Source: Streptomyces sp. WAC05374
GTDB taxonomy: Bacteria; Actinomycetota; Actinomycetes; Streptomycetales; Streptomycetaceae
Reading direction: 5' to 3'
Assembly: GCF_004353505.1 (NCBI RefSeq)
Contig: NZ_SMNQ01000012.1
Location: 62,001-126,000 of the forward strand
Length of the DNA stretch: 64,000 bases
This document shows positions 17,161 to 25,115 of this stretch, piece after piece. The notes beneath the pieces are model-generated. The model saw nothing but the letters and a program-made list of their open reading frames with translations, ran no database searches and was not told the DNA's origin. Numbering within the stretch: position 1 is the stretch's first letter; each line of letters begins with the position of its first letter. Position numbers and translations under genes: made by a program.

Positions 17161-18153
17161 TCAGCGCCCCAGCAGGGGGGCGTAATGACCGCCGTCGGTG
17201 TGCGCGCAGGCGACGAGCATCCGGTACGGCTCCCAGTCCTCGTGGTCCTTGCTGCCGGGCTTCGCCAGCTCGCGCTCCAGGCCCCAGGTCTCGAGCTGGA
17301 TGGAGTGGCCGATCAGCAGGTCGGCGTCGGCGTCGGTGCGCAGCAGGGGCCGGGCCAGTTCGGCCACCGCCTCCTGGAGCAGTGCCCGCGCGGCGCGTTC
17401 GCGGGCGGTCGGCCCGGCGCCGGCCGGCGGGGGCGCGAAGGCCAGCTTCACCAGTTCGTTCAGGTCGAGTTGTACGGGGGCGAGGACGGCGAACTCGAAG
17501 TCCAGCAGGGCCACCACGTCGGTGCCGTCCCACAGCGCGTTGACCGGGGAGAGGTCGCCGTGGTTGAGCACCCGGGGGGCGTCGGGCAGGGCCGCCCAGT
17601 GGCGGTCGAGCGCGGCACTCAGCCGTGCGCGTTCGTCCCGGGTGAGCACCCCTGCCGTGTGCAGCCGCAGGAGGGCGGCCCCTGCCTCGTCCGGGGAGCG
17701 GGCGTAGAAGGGGTTGTGGGGCCGGGCGACGGCCGCGGCGGCGGCCGGGTCGACCCGGTGCACCGCCCGGGCGCGCTCCCACAGTTGGCGTGCCGCGGCC
17801 GCGCGCCGTTCGCCGTCCAGGGTGTTCCAGGCGTCGTCCAGGCTGGTCGCGGCGATCTCCCGGGTGACGACCCACTCGAAGCCGCGGGTCGCGCCGGAGT
17901 CGAGGACCTGCGGGTAGCCCACCTCGGGGGGCAGCAGGGCGGCCAGCCGGGTCTCGCGGACGAGGTCCTGGGCTCCGGCGGAGCCGGCGACGCGTACGGC
18001 GAGCCCGCCGCCCAGCCAGGTGGCGTTCGTCCAGCCGGCCGCGCGGCGGGCGGCGGCGAAGTCCGCGCCGTGGTGCCGGAAGACCTCGGCGGCCACGGCG
18101 GCGGTCTCGGCGGCCCGCGCCGCGCGTTCGGCGCCGGTGGTGACGCCGGTCAT
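17161..18153 (-). CDS. stsE: StsE, phosphotransferase-family protein
   Basis: A 330-residue APH-fold kinase with NHGDLSPVNALWDG (catalytic Asp and Asn, about residue 200) and LLDFEFA as the metal-binding region. It could phosphorylate a cyclitol or amino-sugar intermediate; two such kinases (StrN, StsE) suit the two phosphorylations proposed for streptidine. Its ATG overlaps the stsF stop as ATGA, showing coupling. The frame upstream of 18153 is a shadow of stsF. Confidence 0.85.
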   Translation of the reverse strand: MTGVTTGAERAARAAETAAVAAEVFRHHGADFAAARRAAGWTNATWLGGGLAVRVAGSAGAQDLVRETRLAALLPPEVGYPQVLDSGATRGFEWVVTREIAATSLDDAWNTLDGERRAAAARQLWERARAVHRVDPAAAAAVARPHNPFYARSPDEAGAALLRLHTAGVLTRDERARLSAALDRHWAALPDAPRVLNHGDLSPVNALWDGTDVVALLDFEFAVLAPVQLDLNELVKLAFAPPPAGAGPTARERAARALLQEAVAELARPLLRTDADADLLIGHSIQLETWGLERELAKPGSKDHEDWEPYRMLVACAHTDGGHYAPLLGR

Positions 18154-18839
18154 CCGTGCGCCCTCAGGCGCAGCGACACGACCAGGCGCAGCGGGTCGGG
18201 GCCGTCGGGCAGCCGGAGCAGGGGCGGCACCTCGTGCCACATGCGCGGGCCGAGGAGGCGGGCGTCGCCGTCGCGGTCGTACATCGGCTCCAGGAAGCCC
18301 TGGCGCAGGACGCGCATGGAGCCGACGGTGTTGTAGCAGAGCGGGAACTGGAGGTTGAACCGGTCGAGGTCGGTGTCCTCCTCGGCGCCGTGCGGGCCGA
18401 TGTAGTCGCCCTCGCGGTAGACCAGCAGGAACACCCGCTCGAAGTGCAGTTGGCGGCCGGTGATGGTGTCGACGACGGGCAGCAGGTGGTGTGCCGCGTG
18501 TTCGGCCCAGTCGAGCAGGCCGTGGTCGCGCAGGACGGTGGTGACGCGTGCGGCGCGGGCCGGTGAGTCGGTCTTGGCGTCGATGCGCCGCAGCCGGAAG
18601 CCGTAGCCGAGCGCGCCGTCGGCAAAGGTGTGCTCCTGGGCGTCGAGCTCGACGTCGTCGCCCAGTTCCCGGTAGGCCGACAGGGCGGCCGCCTTGAGCT
18701 CGGTGACGTCGGTGACCCGCGGTATCTGGGCGCAGCGGTGGGCGGAGTAGTGGGCGCGCAGGGCGTCGGTGCCGATGTCGGCGGCGTCGGTGCGGAACCG
18801 GCCGGTCGAGGCCACGGGCCGGGCGGAGTGGACGTCCAA
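18150..18839 (-). CDS. stsF: StsF, possible iron-dependent oxygenase-like protein
   Basis: About 229 residues, with a TTG start at 18839 chosen because AGAGGGG lies 5 nt upstream; a GTG at 18869 is the alternative. The C-terminal half has His150 in GPHGAEED, His202 in MWHEVPP and an Arg-rich RLVVSLRLR strand, reminiscent of the His/Asp-His-Arg layout of Fe(II)/2-oxoglutarate oxygenases, though the HxD triad is not exact. The order stsG-F-E-D matches the known cluster. The reaction is unknown; an oxidation of sugar or cyclitol is an inference. Confidence 0.7.
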   Translation of the reverse strand: MDVHSARPVASTGRFRTDAADIGTDALRAHYSAHRCAQIPRVTDVTELKAAALSAYRELGDDVELDAQEHTFADGALGYGFRLRRIDAKTDSPARAARVTTVLRDHGLLDWAEHAAHHLLPVVDTITGRQLHFERVFLLVYREGDYIGPHGAEEDTDLDRFNLQFPLCYNTVGSMRVLRQGFLEPMYDRDGDARLLGPRMWHEVPPLLRLPDGPDPLRLVVSLRLRAHG

Positions 18840-18931
18840 GGGAACCCCTCTTTCGCGGATGGTCGTCACGGTGGGCTGTCTGGGACGGGGCCGGGCACGC
18901 GTGACCCGGCGGGGACGGGCGCGGGGGCGGT

Positions 18932-19693
18932 TCAGGCGGTGCCGAGGACCACCAGGCGGCGGCTGCTGACGGTGAAGGTGCCGCCGGACTCGTTCATGAC
19001 CCGCGCGTGGGAGAAGCCGGCGGCCCGGAACCACTCGAGGATCTCGGGGGCGGTGAACATGCGGACGCTGTAGCGGGCCCGCTCCGCCTTGCCGTCGCGG
19101 ATGGTGATCTTCTCCGCGTAGTAGCGGCTCGCCTCGGCGTCCAGTTCCTGGATGTCGACGGCCATGTCCGTCCCCCGGCGCAGGATGTCGACGTGCATCT
19201 CGTGATTGGCGAGCACGCTCGGAATGTGCCGGTAAGGGGAATGCATGTCGAGCAGGAAACGGCCGCCGGGACGGAGTGCGCGGCGGTAGCGCCGGAGAAT
19301 GTCGCGGTCCGTCTCGTCGTCGAAGTAGCCGAAGGAACTGTACCAGGAGACGGCCGCGTCGAATTCCGCCTCGAAGGGCATCTCCCGCAGGTCGACGTGC
19401 CGGTAATCGACCTGGACCCCCATTTCCCCGGCCTCCCTGCGGGCCATCGCGAGAAAGCGCTCGTCGCGGTCGATGCCGACCACCCGATAGCCGCGTGAGG
19501 CCAGGACGTTGGCGTGCCGGCCGTGGCCGCAGGGGGCGTCCAGGAGGTCCATTCCCGGTTCGAATCCGCCGAGGGCGACCATGCTCGACGCTTCCTTCTC
19601 ACTCAGTTCCGGTGTGAGATCGGGGAGATCGAAGTAGTCGTAGTCGTCGCCGAAAAGGGCGTCCCAGTCCACATGCGGCTTCCTTGGATTCAT
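18932..19693 (-). CDS. stsG: StsG, SAM-dependent N-methyltransferase
   Basis: A 253-residue class I methyltransferase. The SAM-binding LLDAPCGHGRHANVLASRG lies near residues 49-67 and the acidic GIDRDE at 73-78. It is the candidate for N-methylation in N-methyl-L-glucosamine formation. The ATG at 19693 lies just after GAGGA. It is the first gene of the leftward stsG-F-E-D run. Confidence 0.85.
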   Translation of the reverse strand: MNPRKPHVDWDALFGDDYDYFDLPDLTPELSEKEASSMVALGGFEPGMDLLDAPCGHGRHANVLASRGYRVVGIDRDERFLAMARREAGEMGVQVDYRHVDLREMPFEAEFDAAVSWYSSFGYFDDETDRDILRRYRRALRPGGRFLLDMHSPYRHIPSVLANHEMHVDILRRGTDMAVDIQELDAEASRYYAEKITIRDGKAERARYSVRMFTAPEILEWFRAAGFSHARVMNESGGTFTVSSRRLVVLGTA

Positions 19694-19761
19694 ATTCCTC
19701 AGGCTAGGACCGGAGCCTTATTCGCCGCAACGATTTCAATCTCCGCCCGGGCACTGCTGTT

Positions 19762-21504
19762 TCATTCGCCGTGCCAGGCGCGCCACAGTGCGGCGTAGGC
19801 GCCGCCGGCGGCCAGCAGTTCGTGGTGGCTGCCCAGTTCGGTGATGCGGCCGTTCTCGACGACGGCGATCCGGTCGGCGTCCTCGGCGGTGTGCAGCCGG
19901 TGCGCGATGGCGATGACGGACCGGTCGCTCAGGACGGCGGCCATGGCGCGTTCGGTGTGCCGTGCCGTGGCCGGGTCGAGCAGTGCGGTGGCCTCGTCGA
20001 GCACCAGGGTGTGCGGGTCGGCGAGCAGCAGCCGTGCCAGGGCCACCTGTTGGGCCTGTGCGGCGGTGAGGTCGTGCCCGGTGGAGCCGACCGGGGTGTC
20101 CAGGCCGTGCGGCAGTGCCGCCGCCCAGTCGCCCGCGCCGACCACGTCCAGGGCGCGGCGCACCTCGGTGTCGTCGGCGGCCGGGCGGGCGAGGGTGAGG
20201 TTCTCCCGCAGGGTGCCGCGGAAGATGTGGTGTTCCTGGGTGACCAGGGCGATGCGGCCGCGCAGGTCGCGGGTGCTGAGGTCGACCAGCGGTACGCCGC
20301 CGAGGCGGACCGTGCCGGAGCCGGGGTGGTAGATGCCGGCGAGCAGCTTGCCGAGGGTGGACTTGCCGGAGCCGGAGGGGCCGACGACGGCGAGCCGTTC
20401 GCCCGGCGCGAGGTCCAGGTCGACGCCGTGCAGGACGGGACGTTCGGGCACGTAGGAGTAGGTGACCGCGCGGGCGGTGAGGTCCTGGCCCGTGGGCCGG
20501 GCGCCGGTGGGCTCGCGGTCGGCGGGCAGCTTGCTCACCCCGAGGACCCGGGCCAGCGAGGCCGAGCCGATCTGGAGCTCGTCCATCCAGCTCAGCACGT
20601 CGTCCAGGGGGAAGATGAGCTGCCGTACGTAGAGGGTCGCGGCGACCACCTGGCCGAGCGAGGCGAGGCCCTGGGTGTGGAGCAGCCCGCCGATGGCGAG
20701 GGTGGCGACCAGGGGGACGGCGTAGCTGAGTTCCACCAGCAGGTACCAGGAGCTGCGCAGCCACATGGTGTGCCGCTCGGCCCGGTAGGCCGTGCCCAGG
20801 TCGCGGTCGAGCGCCCGGCGGCGCCATCGCTGGAGGCCGAACGCCTCGGCGGTGCGGGCCCCGGGCACCGTCTCGGCGAGGCTGTCGCCGAGCGCCACGT
20901 AACTGGCCCCGCGCCTGCGGTAGGCGGTGCCGGAGCGCCGCAGGTACCAGCGGGTGCCGATCCACAGGGGCGGGATGACGAGAAGGCTGGGCAGCGCGGT
21001 GAGCGGGCCGGTCAGCAGCAGGGCGCCGAAGGTGAACAGGCAGGTGAGCGAGGCGATGAGGGTCTCGGGTGCGGCGTAGCGGACGGTGTTGGTGAGGGCG
21101 TCGGTGTCGCGTGAGGCGCGGGTGATCAGGTCGCCGGGTTCGGCGTCCTCCACGGTGGACAGGGGCAGGTCCACCACCCGGTCGACGAAGTCCTCGCGCA
21201 CTTCGGCGGTGATCTTCTCGCCGAACCGGCAGGAGCGTTGCACCGCACCGTAGGTGAGCGCGGCCTGGGCGACCAGTGAGGCCAGCAGGCCGAGCGCGAG
21301 CAGGTCGACGGTGCCGGCCGTGGTGCCGCCGACGACCTCGTCGATGAGCCGGCCGATCAGCCAGGGGGCGACCAGGCCGCACGCCGCGGCCAGCCCGTGC
21401 AGCGCCAGCAGCACGCCGAGGTCGCCGGAGTGGCGGCGGGCCAGGGCGCGGGCGTGCCGGCGTACCTCGGCCGTGTCGGCGACCGGCAGTGCTGCCCTGC
21501 TCAT
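19762..21504 (-). CDS. strW: StrW, ABC exporter half-transporter with degenerate signature motif
   Basis: A 580-residue fusion of a six-helix membrane domain and an ABC ATPase. Walker A GPSGSGKST (about residue 375) and Walker B LVLDEAT (about 495) are intact. The LSGGQ signature is replaced by LTAAQ (about 479). It pairs with StrV, whose defects are the opposite. The ATG overlaps the strV stop (ATGA), so both are made together. Likely substrate: streptomycin or its 6-phosphate. Confidence 0.92.
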   Translation of the reverse strand: MSRAALPVADTAEVRRHARALARRHSGDLGVLLALHGLAAACGLVAPWLIGRLIDEVVGGTTAGTVDLLALGLLASLVAQAALTYGAVQRSCRFGEKITAEVREDFVDRVVDLPLSTVEDAEPGDLITRASRDTDALTNTVRYAAPETLIASLTCLFTFGALLLTGPLTALPSLLVIPPLWIGTRWYLRRSGTAYRRRGASYVALGDSLAETVPGARTAEAFGLQRWRRRALDRDLGTAYRAERHTMWLRSSWYLLVELSYAVPLVATLAIGGLLHTQGLASLGQVVAATLYVRQLIFPLDDVLSWMDELQIGSASLARVLGVSKLPADREPTGARPTGQDLTARAVTYSYVPERPVLHGVDLDLAPGERLAVVGPSGSGKSTLGKLLAGIYHPGSGTVRLGGVPLVDLSTRDLRGRIALVTQEHHIFRGTLRENLTLARPAADDTEVRRALDVVGAGDWAAALPHGLDTPVGSTGHDLTAAQAQQVALARLLLADPHTLVLDEATALLDPATARHTERAMAAVLSDRSVIAIAHRLHTAEDADRIAVVENGRITELGSHHELLAAGGAYAALWRAWHGE

Positions 21505-23261
21505 TCCGTGGTCTCCCGGGTGACGAGGCTGGTGGGGGGCGCGTCCCCGGTGGGCTCCGCGCCGGTCTCGCGCTGGATGACCCGGCGGTACGGGGCGCTG
21601 GTGGCGAGCAGGTCGCGGTGTGCGCCGGTGGCGGCGACCGAGCCGTCGTGGACGAGGGCGACCTGCTGGGCGTGGTCGAGCAGCAGCGGGCTGGAGCTGA
21701 CGAGGACGGTGGTGCGGCCCTCGCGGGCGGCCCGCAGCCGGCGGCCGATCCGGTCCTCGGTGTGCGCGTCGACGGCGGAGGTGGGGTCGACGACGACGAG
21801 GACGTCCGGGTCGGCGAGCACGGCGCGGGCGAGGACCAGCCGCTGGCGCTGGCCGCCGGAGAAGCGGCTCCCGTCGGCGGTGATCTCGGTGTCCAGGCCG
21901 TCGGGGAGCGCCTCGACGATGTCCTCCGCGGCGGCCACCCGCAGTGCGGCGCGCACCTCGTCGTCGCCGGCGGTGCGGTGCGGGTCGAGGCTGTCGCGCA
22001 GGGGGCCGCGGAAGAGCCGGGAGCGGTTGTCGACCACCAGGATGTGTTGGTGGAGGTCGTCGCGGCGCAGCTCGGTCAGCGGCAGCCCGGCGTAGCGGAC
22101 GGGCCCGTCGGCGTAGCCGCCGAGCCGGTCGGCCAGGTGTACGCCCTCGGCCGGGGGCGCCACGACCACGAGGAACGAGCCGGCGGTCACGACCAGTCCG
22201 GTGCGCTCGTCGACCAGGTCGTGCGCACCGGCGGGTACGGGGGTGCGGCCGTCCGTGCCGCCGTGGGGGCCGGCCGGCAGGGCGAGCACGGCGATGGCGC
22301 GGCGGGCGGCGACGTGGGCGCGGGCGAACCGGTCGGCGGTGTCGGTGAAGATGGCGAGCGGTTCGACGAGGAAGGCGGCGTAGGCGTAGAAGGCGACGAG
22401 CTCGCCGGGCGTGACCGCGCCGGTCAGCGCGGCGCGGGCGCCGATCCAGGTGACGGTGCCGACCAGCAGGCCGGGCAGCAGCACCTGGGCGGCACGGATC
22501 AGGGCCTCGGCGCCCGCGACCCGGGAGCCGGCGGCGCGCACCCGCTGGGAGCGCTCGCGGTAGGAGCGGGCGAAGGAGGTCTCGCCGCCGACGCCGCGCA
22601 GGACCTTGAGGCCGGTGACCACATCGGTGAGCCGGGAGGTCAGTTCGCCCTGGAGGTCCCGGTAGGCGCTCTGCCTGCGGTGCAGCGGGCGCAGGGTGTA
22701 GCCCATGGTGAGAATGATCGCGGGCAGGGCGACGATCAGGAGCAGGGCGAGGGAGGGCGACTGCTCCAGCAGCACCACGGCCACCAGCAGCGTCGAGACG
22801 ACGGCGCCGAAGGCCCGGCCGACGACGTCGAAGGCGTTGCCGATGGTCGTCATGTCGGAGGTGCCGACGCTGACGAGTTCGCCGTCGTCGACGCGGCGTT
22901 CGAGGTCCGCGCCGAGCCGGCCCGCGTGGCCGACCACGAGCTGCACCGTGCGGAAGCCCGCGGCCAGCGCGTTGTGCATGCTCAGCCGGCGCCGGACCAT
23001 CCCGGACACCGCCTGCACCACGCCGAGGCCGAGGAGCACGGCGGACCAGAGCAGCACGGCGCGCATGTCGCCGGGGACGAGTCCCTCGTCGATGGCCTCG
23101 CGGACGACGACCGGCATCAGTGCCTGCGAGCCCAGCCAGAGCAGGCCGAGGAAGGCCGCCGCGCTCAGTGGCCCGGCGATACGGCCGGCGAGCCACATCA
23201 AATAGCGCGAGGCCGATCGGATGTCGGGGTGACCTGGGTCTGCGACGGGGAGCGGACGCAT
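21501..23261 (-). CDS. strV: StrV, ABC exporter half-transporter with degenerate Walker motifs
   Basis: A 586-residue membrane-ATPase fusion, partner of StrW. Its ATPase half lacks a usable Walker A (VVAPPAEGVHLADRL near residue 370, no GKST) and has DP instead of DE in Walker B (VLVVVDPTSAVD), while the signature SGGQRQRL (about 466) is perfect. Together with StrW this gives one working composite site and one dead site. The ATG at 23261 lies 65 bp from a StrR operator, so expression should follow StrR. Confidence 0.92.
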   Translation of the reverse strand: MRPLPVADPGHPDIRSASRYLMWLAGRIAGPLSAAAFLGLLWLGSQALMPVVVREAIDEGLVPGDMRAVLLWSAVLLGLGVVQAVSGMVRRRLSMHNALAAGFRTVQLVVGHAGRLGADLERRVDDGELVSVGTSDMTTIGNAFDVVGRAFGAVVSTLLVAVVLLEQSPSLALLLIVALPAIILTMGYTLRPLHRRQSAYRDLQGELTSRLTDVVTGLKVLRGVGGETSFARSYRERSQRVRAAGSRVAGAEALIRAAQVLLPGLLVGTVTWIGARAALTGAVTPGELVAFYAYAAFLVEPLAIFTDTADRFARAHVAARRAIAVLALPAGPHGGTDGRTPVPAGAHDLVDERTGLVVTAGSFLVVVAPPAEGVHLADRLGGYADGPVRYAGLPLTELRRDDLHQHILVVDNRSRLFRGPLRDSLDPHRTAGDDEVRAALRVAAAEDIVEALPDGLDTEITADGSRFSGGQRQRLVLARAVLADPDVLVVVDPTSAVDAHTEDRIGRRLRAAREGRTTVLVSSSPLLLDHAQQVALVHDGSVAATGAHRDLLATSAPYRRVIQRETGAEPTGDAPPTSLVTRETTE

Positions 23262-23325
23262 TGCGCGACGATATCGAGCGCGCCCGACGGACCGTCAACT
23301 CTATTGCTGCGGCGCCTTGTTCGCT

Positions 23326-23354
23326 GTTCGACTGCGTACGGTAAGCAGTCGAAA
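23326..23354. promoter_or_regulatory. StrR operator between strV and strU
   Basis: GTTCGACTG (23326-23334), 11 bases, then CAGTCGAAA (23346-23354): the published consensus except for the last base. It lies in the 425-bp divergent gap of strV and strU, closer to strV. Apart from this site and the small reading frame at 23478, I see nothing else in the gap. Confidence 0.92.
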
Positions 23355-23477
23355 GGCCGGACACCAGAGCCCCCCGCGGCTTTCGGTGTGACGCGCTCCG
23401 GCGGCTGTTGCCCAGCTTCGTGCCACCGACCTAGCCTCGCAATTCCCTGACGCATCGACAGGCATCGGAGATTCGCC

Positions 23478-23690
23478 ATGCTGGTCCACGCCACTCCGCC
23501 GACGGGTGCGGCGCTCATCGAGCGGAAGCAACCGGATGACGACCGCGGGTCACCCGCCCGCTCCTCACGCCCCCTCCGCTCCGGCGGCGTACGCCTTCTG
23601 CACTCGGGCGGTTCACGCCCTTCCCGCGCGGGCACCCCGTGCTCCGCCCGCCGGCCCCGGCCGGCCGAGGCTCCGGCGGACAGCCGATGA
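23478..23690 (+). CDS. Possible small leader ORF coupled to strU
   Basis: A 70-codon frame starts at ATG 23478 with GGAGA placed correctly before it and ends in a TGA that overlaps the strU ATG as ATGA. The product is basic and Ser/Arg/Pro-rich, with no recognised domain. It could be a translated leader that couples to strU, or a chance frame in GC-rich DNA. Confidence 0.3.
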   Translation: MLVHATPPTGAALIERKQPDDDRGSPARSSRPLRSGGVRLLHSGGSRPSRAGTPCSARRPRPAEAPADSR

Positions 23691-24973
23691 TCATCGTCGA
23701 CACCGCGCTGCGCCGCCGCGCGGAAGAGGGCCGGCCGATCAGGGTCGGCATGGTGGGCGCCGGTTACATGGGGCGCGGCCTGGTACGGCACATCTCCGCC
23801 TCGGTGCCCGGCATGCGGGTCGCGGCGATCTCCAACCGCAATCCGGCGAACGCCGAGCGCGCCTACAAGGAGGCGGGGCTGGCACCCGCCCGGGCCGACA
23901 CGGCGGACGCGATCTCGGCCGCGGTGGCCGGGGGGCGGCCGGTGGTCACCGAGGACGCGTTCGCGCTGATCGCCGCGGAGGGCATCGACTGCCTGGTGGA
24001 CGTCACCGGCGCGGTGGACTTCGGCGCGCGGATCACCATCGCCGCCATCGAGCGGGGCCTGCCGGTGGTGACGATGAACGCCGAGCTCGACTGCACCGTG
24101 GGGCCGCTGCTCGCGCACCGCGCCCGCTCGGCCGGGGTGGTGCTCACCGGGGCGGACGGCGACCAGCCGGCGGTCCAGGCCAACCTGCTCCGCTTCGTGC
24201 GCAGTCTGGGCGTGACCCCGCTGGTGGCCGGCAACATCAAGGGCTTCCAGGACGAGTACCGCACCCCCACCACCCAGCAGCCGTTCGCCGACCGGTGGGG
24301 CCAGAACGTCCACATGATCACCAGCTTCACCGACGGGACGAAGGTCTCCTTCGAGCAGGCGATCGTGGCCAACGCCTTCGGCTTCACCGTGCCCCGGCGC
24401 GGCATGTACGGACGCGACCACACCGGCCACGTCGACGAGCTGACCCAGATGTACGACGTCGACGAACTGCGCGCCCACGGCGGCATCGTGGACTACGTGG
24501 TGGGCACCAAGCCCGCCCCCGGCGTGTACGTGCTCGGGACCCACGACGACCCCGTGCAGCGCAGCTACCTGGAGCTGTACAAGCTGGGCCGCGGTCCGCT
24601 GTACGCCTTCTACACGCCGTACCACCTGTGCCACTTCGAGGTGCCGCACACCGTGGTCCGCGCCGTGGACTTCGGCGACGCGGCCCTGACCCCGCCCGCG
24701 GGCCCCCGGGTCGACGTGGTGGCCACCGCCAAGCGGGACCTGCCGGCGGGCACGGTGCTGGACGGGATCGGCGGCTACGACACCTACGGGGTGGCCGAGT
24801 CGCACGCCGTGACACGGGCGGACGACCTGCTGCCGATGGGCATCTCCGAGGGCTGCGTGCTGCGCCGGGCCGTCGCGAAGGACACCGTGATCGGCTACGG
24901 GGACGTGATCCTCCCGCCGGGGCGGCTCGTCGACACGCTCCGCGCGGAGCAGGACAAGCTGTTCGCCGTCTGA
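23687..24973 (+). CDS. strU: StrU, NAD(P)-dependent oxidoreductase
   Basis: A 428-residue protein, the known StrU length. The N-terminal Rossmann segment VGMVGAGYMGRGLVRH (from about residue 20) and the homoserine-dehydrogenase-like middle suit a dehydrogenase; the C terminus resembles a SAF-type domain. Its step in streptomycin formation is not established. The ATG at 23687 agrees with the family; the frame to 23639 is extra. It is the rightmost recognised cluster gene. Confidence 0.85.
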   Translation: MIIVDTALRRRAEEGRPIRVGMVGAGYMGRGLVRHISASVPGMRVAAISNRNPANAERAYKEAGLAPARADTADAISAAVAGGRPVVTEDAFALIAAEGIDCLVDVTGAVDFGARITIAAIERGLPVVTMNAELDCTVGPLLAHRARSAGVVLTGADGDQPAVQANLLRFVRSLGVTPLVAGNIKGFQDEYRTPTTQQPFADRWGQNVHMITSFTDGTKVSFEQAIVANAFGFTVPRRGMYGRDHTGHVDELTQMYDVDELRAHGGIVDYVVGTKPAPGVYVLGTHDDPVQRSYLELYKLGRGPLYAFYTPYHLCHFEVPHTVVRAVDFGDAALTPPAGPRVDVVATAKRDLPAGTVLDGIGGYDTYGVAESHAVTRADDLLPMGISEGCVLRRAVAKDTVIGYGDVILPPGRLVDTLRAEQDKLFAV

Positions 24974-25033
24974 CCCCACCGAGGGGAGAAGGAGGTGCAC
25001 CCACTCCTCGCCACTTACAACGTATAGCTCACC

Positions 25034-25056
25034 GGGGGGCTTGCGGCAAGGCCCCC
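25034..25056. promoter_or_regulatory. Rifamycin-associated element (RAE)
   Basis: The inverted repeat GGGGGGCTTGCGGCAAGGCCCCC at 25034-25056 (written here in full as it defines the site) contains the conserved 19-bp RAE core. Such elements lie upstream of rifamycin-inactivating or rifamycin-protection genes in actinomycetes and make them rifamycin-inducible. It starts 82 bp before the HelR-like gene. Confidence 0.85.
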
Positions 25057-25115
25057 GTGGTGCCGCAGAATCGCTGGCCCGAGCCAGGAACCTGCGGAAA
25101 TGAGGGAATCACGAC

